Positions 52,969 to 61,021 of a DNA stretch of 64,000 nt are shown piece by piece (position 1 is the first letter of the stretch; the number at the start of each line of letters is the position of its first letter). A program made the translations under genes and the position numbers. The notes under the pieces were generated by a model that was given only the letters and a program-made list of their open reading frames with translations, had not been told where the DNA came from and did no database searches. The stretch lies in assembly GCF_026723865.1 (NCBI RefSeq), contig NZ_CP113529.1:4030001-4094000 (forward strand), read 5' to 3'. The stretch is from Mycobacterium sp. Aquia_216 (lineage in GTDB: Bacteria > Actinomycetota > Actinomycetes > Mycobacteriales > Mycobacteriaceae).

Positions 52969-53721
52969 ATGAACGCTCAGGCGGCTTTTCAGCGATTCTG
53001 CGCGTTCAGCGGCATCATTTGTGTACTGCTGTTCTTCGGCGGTTTCGTCGCCGCCGGCTTTCTGCCGCCGCTGTCCCCGGGAATGTCCGCAGCGCAAATC
53101 GCGGCGCACTACCGAGCTCACACCAGCGGCATCAGATTAGGCGCGGGGCTGATCTTCCTGAGCTCGATGTTCTATGTGTGGTTTACCGCGGTGATATCCG
53201 GACAGATGCGGCGGATCCCAGGGGTGCATCCCACGGTCGTCAACGCGTCGCTAGCCGCCGGGGCGTTCGCTGGCGTGACGTTTTTGGTGCCGGCGCTAAT
53301 GTTCGCGGTCACCGCGTTTCGTCCCGATCGCTCACCCGATGCGACCTTGATGCTCAATGATATGAGCTGGATCATGCTGGTGATGCCATGGACGCCGTTC
53401 ATGCCCCAGTACTTGTCCTTTGCCTTCGCGATCCTGTCCGATCAGAGACCGCAGCCGTTGTTCCCCCGCTGGCTCGCGTATTTCAACATCTGGGTCGAGC
53501 TGATGTTCACTCCCGCTACCGTGCTGCCGTTCTTCAAGTCCGGCCCATTCGCTTGGAATGGTCTGTTCGTTTTCTGGATGCCCGCGACAGTTTTCACTGC
53601 CCTCTTCATCGTCAACACGACATTCCTCATCAAGGCCATCAACTCCGAGGCTCGGGAATTGCCGGCGGCGGGTGAGACTCCCAGTCACGAGTCACTAACT
53701 CACGAAACCACGTCGATCTAG
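52969..53721 (+). CDS. Six-segment membrane protein, FPRW family (family B, copy 7)
   Basis: A 250-residue protein with six hydrophobic segments between residues 11 and 225. GFLPPLSPGMSAAQIAAHY, HTSGIRLGAGLIF, TAFRPDRSPDAT, FPRW and KSGPFAWNG make it nearly a twin of copy 5. ATG 52969 begins one base after the kinase stop; the longer frame from 52909 is inside the kinase gene. The CrtC/AttH-like, kinase and membrane genes form one operon. Confidence 0.82.
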   Translation: MNAQAAFQRFCAFSGIICVLLFFGGFVAAGFLPPLSPGMSAAQIAAHYRAHTSGIRLGAGLIFLSSMFYVWFTAVISGQMRRIPGVHPTVVNASLAAGAFAGVTFLVPALMFAVTAFRPDRSPDATLMLNDMSWIMLVMPWTPFMPQYLSFAFAILSDQRPQPLFPRWLAYFNIWVELMFTPATVLPFFKSGPFAWNGLFVFWMPATVFTALFIVNTTFLIKAINSEARELPAAGETPSHESLTHETTSI

Positions 53722-53753
53722 CTCGATCCGCATCGGGGTTGTGTGAGATAACG

Positions 53754-53808
53754 CGTCTCAATAGACTGGCCGGGTCTCAGGGCGACGGGTTAGCCTGCTA
53801 TTGAGACG
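53754..53808. promoter_or_regulatory. Long inverted repeat CGTCTCAATAG-N33-CTATTGAGACG
   Basis: Perfect 11-bp arms at 53754-53764 and 53798-53808, with the smaller dyad TGAGA-N7-TCTCA at 53744-53760 overlapping the left arm. It lies after the family-B stop and just before the small exported protein. It could be two operator half-sites or a hairpin ending the upstream operon. The GTCTCAA element recurs at 57120-57126. Confidence 0.5.
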
Positions 53809-53825
53809 ACGGGGAGAGAGGTTTC

Positions 53826-54104
53826 ATGCCCACCTTGCGGAAGGTCGCGATCGTGGTGCTGGGCACCGTGGCGGCCGGTCTCAATTTCGCGGCTCCCGCG
53901 GGCGCCGATCCTGGCTACGACCCGTGTCACTCGATGTTCAATCCGATCTGTCGGATGGTCCCCATGATGCCCGACCTTGACCACGACATTGATCTGACCC
54001 AAGATCCCAACGGACCCACCGATGGGCAAAGCGCCTTCACACAATCTGACACCAGGCAAGGCGGCCCCAGTGGCCAACCCAGTGTCAGCCAAAGCGGCGG
54101 TTAG
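53826..54104 (+). CDS. Small exported mycobacterial protein
   Basis: A 92-residue protein with a Sec signal peptide (KVAIVVLGTVAAGLNFAAP then AGA, cleavage about residue 27) and a mature part starting DPGYDPCHSMFNPICRMVP, with two Cys that could form a disulfide. The rest is acidic and polar (DLDHDIDL, QSGG). This conserved short exported type is familiar in mycobacteria but has no assigned function. GAGAGG precedes the ATG. It is convergent with the hydratase operon, 16 bp away. Confidence 0.75.
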   Translation: MPTLRKVAIVVLGTVAAGLNFAAPAGADPGYDPCHSMFNPICRMVPMMPDLDHDIDLTQDPNGPTDGQSAFTQSDTRQGGPSGQPSVSQSGG

Positions 54105-54120
54105 GACGCTCGGTCCAAAG

Positions 54121-54885
54121 CTACTTGGCCTGCCACTGTGGTGCGCGCTTCTCCGCGAAGGCCAGCGCCCCCTCCTTGGCATCGGCCGATTTTCTTACCT
54201 CAGAGGTAATTCCGAGCTGCCACTCAAACGCGGGAAGATCCGTCCAGTTGCTTTGATGTGCAAGGATTTTCTTCGTCGCTTTGACGGCCAACGGTCCGTT
54301 CGCGGCAACCTTGGCCGCCACTTCACGCGCCGTCGCCAACGCTTGGCCAGGCTCGGTGAGCACGGCGACGAGTCCGTGTCGCTCTGCGTCTTGGGCAGTG
54401 ATCGGTTCGCCCGTCAACGCCGTCAACATCGCCAGGGAGTAGGGCAACGCCTTCGGGAGTCGCAGCAGCCCGCCGGCAGCGGCGACCAGCCCTCGCTTGA
54501 CTTCGGGCAAGCCGAATTTGGCGGCCGTGCTGGCCACCACGATGTCGGCGCTCAAGACCAATTCACAGCCGCCTGCCAGCGCCCAGCCCTCCACCGCCGC
54601 GATCAAGGGCTTCGTCGGGGGACTTTCGGTGAGCCCGGCAAAGCCACGACCCGGGATGGATGGTGATTCGCCCCTCAGGAATGCCTTGAGATCCATACCC
54701 GCACAGAATGTTCCATCGGCACCTGTCAGGATCGCCGCCGTAAGATCGTCGCGGGATTCCAAGTCGTCGATCGCCGCAGCGATACCGGCGGCGACCGAGC
54801 TGTCGATCGCGTTCTTGGCTTGCGGACGGTTGATCGTGATAACCATGACTCGATCCGCCGTATCGACCAGGACGGTGTCACTCAT
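54121..54885 (-). CDS. Enoyl-CoA hydratase/isomerase family protein (EchA-like)
   Basis: A 254-residue crotonase. Both hydratase glutamates are present (GGCELVLSADI and FGLPEVKRGL), and FCAGMDLKAF provides the oxyanion loop, so water addition to a 2-enoyl-CoA is likely. ATG 54885 has an ideal AGGAGG site 6 bases upstream; the longer frame (to 55188) is a shadow of the FadE gene. It lies 37 bp after the FadE pair and completes a dehydrogenation-hydration operon. Confidence 0.9.
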   Translation of the reverse strand: MSDTVLVDTADRVMVITINRPQAKNAIDSSVAAGIAAAIDDLESRDDLTAAILTGADGTFCAGMDLKAFLRGESPSIPGRGFAGLTESPPTKPLIAAVEGWALAGGCELVLSADIVVASTAAKFGLPEVKRGLVAAAGGLLRLPKALPYSLAMLTALTGEPITAQDAERHGLVAVLTEPGQALATAREVAAKVAANGPLAVKATKKILAHQSNWTDLPAFEWQLGITSEVRKSADAKEGALAFAEKRAPQWQAK

Positions 54886-54922
54886 AGCTTGCCTCCTGAA
54901 GTTGCGCCGGCACCGCTGCCGG

Positions 54923-55915
54923 CTAAGCCGAGATGCTTTCCCACAGCTGAATTTCGCCTTCGTCTCGCACCCGTGTCCCGAGCCGGCCGCAGTAGGCGAA
55001 TTCCGACTGATCGGCATCCCGCAGCGCCCACAACTTGCTGGTGTAGCGATGCAAGTCGTACTCGGCGGTGATGCCCACCGCCCCGTGTAGTTGGTGCGAC
55101 GTCCGTGCCACCAGGGTCGCCGCGGTCGCCGCGGTGATGCGAGCCGCCGACACAGCGCCGAACCGGTGCGACTCGGGCGTGCGAGCACCCGCGCATGCCG
55201 CCGTTGCTCGGTCGAGCGCCGACTGGGCGAACCTGGTACGCACCGCCATCTGCGCCAGCGCGGTCGACACGGCGGGGATCTTTACCAGCGGCGCACCGAA
55301 CTGCTCACGCTCAGTCACGTACTTGCGGGTGAGTTCGTAAGCCCCCCAAGCGGTGCCGAGCAATGCGGCCGACCGTGCCAGTGCCAGTCGGTCGATGACC
55401 TGCGCGACACCGGGTCCGCCCGATATGTGCGCGGCGGAGGCGCCGGCAAGATTTACCCGCGCATCGGGCAGGTCGGCGATGTCGCGGCTGGGCTCCACGG
55501 CAACCGACTCCCCCGCCAGCGGGACGGTCACGACCGAGGATGCCGTCACGATCACCAGCCGGGCAGCTCGATCGGCGAACGGGACCTGAGTGAGGTTGGC
55601 CGTGACGACTTTTGACGAGACATCCAGCTCGGGAACTACGACGATGGTGTCGAAACCTTCACCGCCGGATACGGAGTCAACGGCGTACGAGGTCGTGGAC
55701 GCCTCGACGATCGGGGTGTTCAGTCCGGCGCGTGCCAACTCCCGAACGACGACCACCAGGTCAGCCAGGCTCCCGCCCGAGCCGCCTTTGTCCTCGGGCA
55801 TCCCAATTCCGGCGAGTCCCAGTTCGCAGAGCTGGCCCCATACTGAACCCGGATCGTTAGCGTCCGCCGCGAGGTTGGTGATGAGGTCGGTCAATTCGCG
55901 GGCGAATTCACTCAT
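54923..55915 (-). CDS. Acyl-CoA dehydrogenase, beta-like subunit (FadE)
   Basis: A 330-residue, shortened acyl-CoA dehydrogenase. It keeps PEDKGGSGGSLADL, the EREQFGAPL arginine region and QLHGAVGITAEYDLHRY. It lacks a recognisable TEPxAGSD flavin loop and a clear catalytic Glu. Such partners pair with a catalytic subunit in the alpha2beta2 FadE complexes known for steroid degradation. ATG 55915 overlaps the upstream FadE stop by 4 bp (ATGA), giving the equal expression expected for a heteromer. Confidence 0.85.
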   Translation of the reverse strand: MSEFARELTDLITNLAADANDPGSVWGQLCELGLAGIGMPEDKGGSGGSLADLVVVVRELARAGLNTPIVEASTTSYAVDSVSGGEGFDTIVVVPELDVSSKVVTANLTQVPFADRAARLVIVTASSVVTVPLAGESVAVEPSRDIADLPDARVNLAGASAAHISGGPGVAQVIDRLALARSAALLGTAWGAYELTRKYVTEREQFGAPLVKIPAVSTALAQMAVRTRFAQSALDRATAACAGARTPESHRFGAVSAARITAATAATLVARTSHQLHGAVGITAEYDLHRYTSKLWALRDADQSEFAYCGRLGTRVRDEGEIQLWESISA

Positions 55916-57060
55916 GGCCTGGTCTCGCTTTTCGTCACGATCGAAAGCAGGACATCGGAGGCGCCGCCGCGGAGGGTGAACCCGGGTGAAGCCAAAAGCG
56001 CTTCCGCCAACGGATCGGTGCGCGAGGTCGGCAGCCCCACTCGTCGGGCGAATTCGATGACGTCGTTCTCGAACTCCGTGCCGAGATACTTCAAACTCGC
56101 CGCCTCCACGACAGGTGCGCGTCCAGCATCCAGGGCGTTGGCAATCTCCCAGCATTGCCGTCGTAGCGTAGCCAGGCGGGCGATCAGCGCGCCGAGTTCC
56201 ACATCGTGACGGTCATCAGAGGTCCGGCGCAGGTGGTCAAGTGTTTCGGCCAGCAGCGGATACGTGCTCAATACCCGTTCAGGACCGCCTCGTTCGAACG
56301 ACAGTTGCTCGATCACCTGACGCCAGCCGTTTCCCTCGGTCCCGAGCAGTCGATTCTGGGGAACAAAGACGTCGGTAAAGGTGACCTCGTTGAAATGGTG
56401 CTCCCCGGACATGTCAACGATCGGCGAGACCTCGATCCCGGCAGTGGACATGTCCACAACGAATTCCGACAGCCCTTCGTGCTTTTTGCCGCTTGAATCC
56501 GTGCGCGCCAACAGGTAGGCGTGTGTCGCGCGATGCGCGACACTGGTCCATATCTTGCGACCGGTGACCGACCAACCGCCGTCGACCTTCTTCGCAGTCG
56601 TGCGCACGGCGGCTAGATCCGAGCCGGCCTCCGGCTCACTCATGCCCAAGCAGAAGATGTAGTCGGCGCCGATGATGCCCGGCAACAATTCCTTCTGCAG
56701 CTCAGGGGTGCCGTGGCGCAGGATGGCCGGACCGATCTGACGATCAGCGATCCAGTGGGCCGCGACGGGCGCTCCGGCGCGCAGCAGCTCCTCGGTAACC
56801 ACTAGGCGTGAGCGAGCGTCGAGTCCGCCCCCTCCGAATTCCACCGGCCAGGTGATGCCGATGAGCCCACGCGCGGCGAGCGCGCGACTGAAATCCAGAT
56901 CGAAGGAACGCAGCCAGCAGTCGCTGCGCGGCGTGTAGCGGTCCTCCGCCAGCCACGAAGCGGTCAGCTCACGCACCTGTTGACGCAGCGCGACGAGTCG
57001 CTGCGTCGCATCGTCATCGGCTCGCAGGTCATGTTCCGTCATAGAGGCAGTGTCCGTCAT
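55912..57060 (-). CDS. Acyl-CoA dehydrogenase, catalytic alpha-like subunit (FadE)
   Basis: A protein of about 382 residues with MSEPEAGSD for the FAD and substrate loop, WTSVAHRATHAYLLARTD, and helix-G SFERGGPER as the likely catalytic Glu position. The C-terminus (TLRGGASDVLLSIV) is of the FadE28/29 kind. ATG 57060 is taken as the start; ATG 57042 is an alternative. It is the first gene of the leftward FadE-FadE-hydratase operon and is divergent from an SDR. The palindrome at 57107-57127 lies 46 bp upstream. Confidence 0.88.
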   Translation of the reverse strand: MTDTASMTEHDLRADDDATQRLVALRQQVRELTASWLAEDRYTPRSDCWLRSFDLDFSRALAARGLIGITWPVEFGGGGLDARSRLVVTEELLRAGAPVAAHWIADRQIGPAILRHGTPELQKELLPGIIGADYIFCLGMSEPEAGSDLAAVRTTAKKVDGGWSVTGRKIWTSVAHRATHAYLLARTDSSGKKHEGLSEFVVDMSTAGIEVSPIVDMSGEHHFNEVTFTDVFVPQNRLLGTEGNGWRQVIEQLSFERGGPERVLSTYPLLAETLDHLRRTSDDRHDVELGALIARLATLRRQCWEIANALDAGRAPVVEAASLKYLGTEFENDVIEFARRVGLPTSRTDPLAEALLASPGFTLRGGASDVLLSIVTKSETRP

Positions 57061-57106
57061 GCCCGCGGGCCCGTCTCCGAGTGGCGCACGGACGCCACCA
57101 TAACAT

Positions 57107-57127
57107 TTTGAGTTTAGACGTCTCAAA
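57107..57127. promoter_or_regulatory. Dyad TTTGAG-N9-CTCAAA, candidate operator
   Basis: Perfect 6-bp arms (57107-57112 and 57122-57127) overlap the palindrome AGACGTCT (57116-57123). It sits between the divergent FadE operon and SDR gene in an otherwise GC-rich region. It contains GTCTCAA, which also forms the arms of the inverted repeat at 53754-53808, hinting at a common regulator such as one of the tandem TetR proteins at 58940-60210. Confidence 0.5.
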
Positions 57128-57224
57128 TCAGTGCGGGACGGGCCGGCAACTAGGCAGTAACCTAAAGCCACTAGGCTGGCGGCTCTAGGTTGGCCAGCTC
57201 AACTCCCGGAGCGCGACGACAGAA

Positions 57225-58028
57225 ATGGCGATGGTGCCCATCATGAACCCGCCCAACAGGTTTCCGCTTCCGCACGACTCGGTCGACCTCAACGGTCAAG
57301 TGGCGTTGGTGACGGGCGCCAGCGCCGGACTCGGACGCCGCTTCGCCACGGTGCTCGCCAATGCCGGTGCGGCCGTGGTGGCGGCCGGCCGCCGCCTCGA
57401 ACTCCTCCAGCAGGTCGCCACGGAGATCAGTGCGCGCGGACACCGTTGTGCAGCGGTGGCGATGGATGTGTCACGGCCCGCCGGATTGAGCGACGCGTTG
57501 GATCGTGCCGAGCAGGAATTCGGGACCATCACGACCCTGGTCAACAATGCAGCGATCCCGGATGCCCAACGGGCACATCGGATGTCGCTGGAGTTGATCG
57601 ATGCGGTGATCGACACCAATCTGCGCGGGCCATTCGTGCTGACCTGCGAGGTTGCTCGGCGCCTGATCGCCGGAAAGCTACCCGGGCGGATCATCAACCT
57701 CTCGTCGATGGGCGCATATCACTACCAGGGCGACGGCGCCGCGCTGTACTCGGTAACCAAGGCAGCCATCAACCGGATGACCGAGACGCTCGCAGTCGAG
57801 TGGGTCCGCTACGGAATCAATGTCAACGCGATCGCGCCCGGCGCGTTCATGACCGAGATGATGGAAGGCCGGATCGCCCGCGTGGGCGATTTCACCGACG
57901 ACCTGCCGCGCAAACGCATCGGAGATCCAGCCCAACTCGACAGCACGCTGCTCTACCTGGCCGCGCCGGCCTCGGAGTTCGTTACCGGGACCATCGTCAA
58001 GGTCGACGACGGGCAATTCCCCCGTTGA
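57225..58028 (+). CDS. Short-chain dehydrogenase/reductase
   Basis: A 267-residue SDR: TGASAGLG at residues 30-37, NNAA at 107-110, Ser160/161, Tyr175 and Lys179. It resembles 3-oxoacyl-ACP / 3-hydroxyacyl-CoA dehydrogenase-like SDRs and would supply the third beta-oxidation step next to the FadE and hydratase genes. ATG 57225 is used; ATG 57243 is possible. It is 103 bp upstream of a second hydratase gene on the same strand. Confidence 0.9.
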   Translation: MAMVPIMNPPNRFPLPHDSVDLNGQVALVTGASAGLGRRFATVLANAGAAVVAAGRRLELLQQVATEISARGHRCAAVAMDVSRPAGLSDALDRAEQEFGTITTLVNNAAIPDAQRAHRMSLELIDAVIDTNLRGPFVLTCEVARRLIAGKLPGRIINLSSMGAYHYQGDGAALYSVTKAAINRMTETLAVEWVRYGINVNAIAPGAFMTEMMEGRIARVGDFTDDLPRKRIGDPAQLDSTLLYLAAPASEFVTGTIVKVDDGQFPR

Positions 58029-58088
58029 GACACGTTCGCGCACCAACGAATTGCGGGCGTTCGATAGCTGCTCGGCCGGGTTATACAA

Positions 58089-58107
58089 ACAGTGCTTGAT
58101 TAACTGT
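58089..58107. promoter_or_regulatory. Dyad ACAGT-N9-ACTGT before hydratase gene
   Basis: A 19-bp dyad with 5-bp arms, 25 bp upstream of the hydratase ATG in a locally AT-rich patch. The size fits a TetR site, but arms this short can arise by chance. Confidence 0.3.
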
Positions 58108-58131
58108 GTCCGAGGTCAGTACGCTCCGCAC

Positions 58132-58917
58132 ATGACCATCCGTCATGGCGATCTTCGGCTGGAGCGAGACGGCGACGTGGCCGAGATCGTATGGGCGGCG
58201 CACGCACTCAACTTGTTCACCCCTGAAGTTGCCGACGCGTACGACGCGGTACTGGACGATCTTCCGGACGGCGTACGCGCGCTGATCCTGCGGGCCGAAG
58301 GCAAGGTTTTCTGCGCCGGGGTCCGGGCGCAGCAATTCACCACGATGGACGCGGCCGCGGGCACTGAGTTCAGTCGACGCCTGCTGGGCCTGATTCAGCG
58401 CATCGAGCAGCTGCCGCTGCCCACCATCGCCGTGGTCCACGGATTGAACCTCACCATCGGCCTCGAACTGACGTTGGCGTGCGACTTCATCTGGGCGGCT
58501 TCGGAGGCGAGCATGGGGCTTGTCGAGGCCCAGGTGGGCATCACCCCCGCCGCCGGGGGCACCCAGCGTCTTGTCGCACGCGCCGGGGTGGCGCACGCCA
58601 CCGAAATGGTCATCACCGGGCGCACCTATGACTCCTGCTTGCTGCACGACTGGGGAGTAGTCGACAAGGTGCTGCCCGGACCCGAGTTGCTGGCCCAGGC
58701 CCGCAAATTCGCCGCGGAACTCGCGGCAGGACCGACGATGGCGACTGGGATCGCCAAGCAGATCATCACGCTGGCGCGCGATCGCGGGGTCGCGGCCGCC
58801 GACGCCGCCACACCCGACTTGGCCGGACCGGTCCTCAGCAGCGAAGACGCCGCGATTGGCGTCAAAACACTGCTCGCCCATGGACCGGGCGCTAAGCCCG
58901 CTTTCCGCGGATGTTAG
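58132..58917 (+). CDS. Enoyl-CoA hydratase/isomerase family protein (EchA-like)
   Basis: A 261-residue crotonase-fold protein with FCAGVRAQQF, HGLNLTIGLELTLACDF and MGLVEAQVGITPAAGGTQRL; both catalytic glutamate positions are kept. I chose ATG 58132 (MTIRHGDLRL); the upstream extension to 58051 has no family similarity. It follows the SDR gene and is convergent with the tandem TetR genes. Confidence 0.9.
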   Translation: MTIRHGDLRLERDGDVAEIVWAAHALNLFTPEVADAYDAVLDDLPDGVRALILRAEGKVFCAGVRAQQFTTMDAAAGTEFSRRLLGLIQRIEQLPLPTIAVVHGLNLTIGLELTLACDFIWAASEASMGLVEAQVGITPAAGGTQRLVARAGVAHATEMVITGRTYDSCLLHDWGVVDKVLPGPELLAQARKFAAELAAGPTMATGIAKQIITLARDRGVAAADAATPDLAGPVLSSEDAAIGVKTLLAHGPGAKPAFRGC

Positions 58918-58939
58918 GCGAAAACCCTGTTGTCCGTGT

Positions 58940-59560
58940 CTATTTCGCGGTCGGCTTAATGCCGTAGACCAGAGCCAGGTGTTGCGCCACTAGGGCATCG
59001 GCGGTGGCCGCAGAACTGGCAAAGCCGTAGGCGCCAACCATCGTCGCATGCATCGCACGCTCAGCCGACCAGAGCGCCATCGATGCGGCCGTGCTGCTCG
59101 GCACAGCGGTCACGACCAGTCCAGCCCGACGATCCTCGTCGATCGCGGCGGCGAGCTGCTCAGAGAGGCCGGTCATGAAAGCTACGAAGATCTCCCTGAA
59201 TTCGGGTATCCGTGGCCATTCGAGCAGCATATTGCGGGCCAAATGCCGGTGACGACCGCCGCGGACCATCCAGCGATCGACTGCTTTGCGCAGCAACGGC
59301 GTTCGGCGCACGCTGGCATCGTGGATCGCGGCCATGACCTCATTGCCGATTTCGTTGAGCGCACGACCGACGAGCGCGACGAATGCTTCATCGCGGCCGC
59401 CGAAATGTTGGTAGAACGTGGTGCGAGACGATAGGCCGGCTTCGGCGAGAATGTCAGTGACGGCGATTTCACCCAGCGGACGGTTTTCCAACGTGCGCTC
59501 GAGTGCGTCGAGGATCGCCTGGCGGGTTTGCGGATTGCCATTCTTGGTTTTCGTCGCCAT
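58940..59560 (-). CDS. TetR-family transcriptional regulator (second of tandem pair)
   Basis: A 206-residue TetR protein: TRQAILDALERTLENRPLGE and ILAEAGLSSRTTFYQHFGGRDEAF. It contains the segment MALWSAERAMHATMVGAYGF, similar to VLVWSAERLLYLGLRGLDP in the adjacent regulator. ATG 59560 overlaps the upstream TetR stop by one base (TGATG), so the pair is co-translated and could form a heterodimer. Confidence 0.9.
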   Translation of the reverse strand: MATKTKNGNPQTRQAILDALERTLENRPLGEIAVTDILAEAGLSSRTTFYQHFGGRDEAFVALVGRALNEIGNEVMAAIHDASVRRTPLLRKAVDRWMVRGGRHRHLARNMLLEWPRIPEFREIFVAFMTGLSEQLAAAIDEDRRAGLVVTAVPSSTAASMALWSAERAMHATMVGAYGFASSAATADALVAQHLALVYGIKPTAK

Positions 59561-60210
59561 CAGGTAGCCGCGCTCTGCATGTCGACTTCGCCGTATATTG
59601 CCGCGGTCCACAGTACGATCAATGCATTTCCGGCCGCTTCGACAGTCGGAACCGCGGGATCGAGTCCGCGCAGCCCCAGATAGAGCAGACGTTCGGCCGA
59701 CCACACTAGGACGCCGGCGACAGCGTCCGCCGGCAGCCCGCGGGGTGCCGTCCCGTTCCGCCGGTCTCCCTCGATCTTGGCGGCGACTGCTTGGGTGAAC
59801 CGATCGAGAAATCCCACCCAGGACTCTTTTAGACCATCTGCCGCGTGCATGTTCTCGATCATCGCGGCCAGCAGCGGACCGTGCGTGGTCCACAAATCCA
59901 CACCGCTGCGCAGGCCACGCTGCAACAGCGCCGGCGACGGTTCCCCATCGCTGTCAGTCCACGCGTCGAGCAGGTGATAGATCTCATCGAGCACCGTCTC
60001 GGCCAAGGAGGCGACCACGTCGTACTTCGACGAAAAGTAATAGTAAAACGCCGCGCGTGACACCCCGGAAGCCTGCAGGATCTTCTCCACGCTCACTTCG
60101 TGTAACGGTTGGTCGGCTAACAGACGCTCCATGGCAGAGAAGATCGCCGTCTCAGGGGTACTGCCACCTGAGTGCTCGCGCCATCGCCGATGACCCCGGT
60201 TTTCCTTCAT
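59560..60210 (-). CDS. TetR-family transcriptional regulator (first of tandem pair)
   Basis: A 216-residue TetR protein with PETAIFSAMERLLADQPLHE and ILQASGVSRAAFYYYFSSKYDVV as DNA-binding helices, and VLVWSAERLLYLGLRGLDPA in the ligand domain. It is followed without a gap by a related TetR gene. The pair lies between the FadE/hydratase/SDR genes and the phosphatase operon, and it is probably regulating one of them. Confidence 0.9.
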   Translation of the reverse strand: MKENRGHRRWREHSGGSTPETAIFSAMERLLADQPLHEVSVEKILQASGVSRAAFYYYFSSKYDVVASLAETVLDEIYHLLDAWTDSDGEPSPALLQRGLRSGVDLWTTHGPLLAAMIENMHAADGLKESWVGFLDRFTQAVAAKIEGDRRNGTAPRGLPADAVAGVLVWSAERLLYLGLRGLDPAVPTVEAAGNALIVLWTAAIYGEVDMQSAAT

Positions 60211-60238
60211 TCACGTAAGGGTATCGGCGCCGCGCGGC

Positions 60239-61021
60239 TTATTCCGCCTTCGGCGCATCGAGCGGCAGGACCATCGTGCCGCGCAGACGATTGATCGTGG
60301 CCGGCGCTACCCCCGCAGCGATGAGATACCCCTCGACGCCATCGTAGGTGTTGTCGATCCAGGTCAGGGCCGCCATGAGCGCATCTGGCTGAGGCTCGAG
60401 GATGTACCGGAAGCCAGGGGTAACCTGATGACTCGCCGGCAAAAGCCCCAGTAGCCGATCTCCGACGAGCGTCGGGTTGGGAGCACACCGAACGTACTCG
60501 GCCAAAGCCACTTCGCGTGATACGCCCAGTGTTTCATGCAACAGTGCTACCAAGACCCCGGTGCGATCTTTACCGGCAGCACAGCCGACACCGACAGGTA
60601 GTGGCGAGTCCAGTGCGGAGATAGCCGCTGCCAACTGTGAGCCGTGATTCTTGACCACTTCCCGATAGACACGCTCCATGAAGGCGCGCGCACCTTCGAC
60701 TGAGCTTGGCACCGAGGCCAGTTGCGCAACCGTTGCGACGTGAATCGGGATGTGTCGGTACTCGATCGACCGCCGCAACGCGAAACCTTGCATGACCGAA
60801 CGGTCTTCGGTCGATCCACGAAGGTCGACGATGGTGCGCAGCGCTAACGTGTCCAACGCATCGAGATCGTCGTCGGAAACCAACGAACCCCCAATACGGT
60901 AGACGTTACCCGGCGCGACCAGCCCTCCCGTCGCAACCCGCTGCCCGCCTATGTCTTGGAACGACGGCCGGCCGGAAGCCGTCCCGATTTCCGATCCTTC
61001 GTGGCGTGCATTCGCGCTCAG
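60239..61021 (-). CDS. Tyrosine-protein phosphatase (dual-specificity/PtpB-like), CTG start
   Basis: A 260-residue protein of the MptpB-like phosphatase family. PSFQDIGGQRVATGGLVAPG is the N-terminal signature, and the P-loop is GCAAGKDRTG, with Cys147 as nucleophile and Arg153. The usual His before Cys is Gly. No ATG/GTG/TTG start lies in a suitable place. CTG at 61021-61019 overlaps the upstream stop (CTGA) and has GGAAGG 6 bases upstream, so CTG is the likely start. It is the last gene of the FAD / PEP-synthase-like / phosphatase operon, and it may remove a phosphate added by that enzyme. Confidence 0.82.
   Translation of the reverse strand: MSANARHEGSEIGTASGRPSFQDIGGQRVATGGLVAPGNVYRIGGSLVSDDDLDALDTLALRTIVDLRGSTEDRSVMQGFALRRSIEYRHIPIHVATVAQLASVPSSVEGARAFMERVYREVVKNHGSQLAAAISALDSPLPVGVGCAAGKDRTGVLVALLHETLGVSREVALAEYVRCAPNPTLVGDRLLGLLPASHQVTPGFRYILEPQPDALMAALTWIDNTYDGVEGYLIAAGVAPATINRLRGTMVLPLDAPKAE

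Noticed and set aside
59561..59893. Extension of the second tandem TetR to 59893
   Set aside because: It overlaps the first TetR gene and lacks TetR features; the TGATG junction supports ATG 59560.
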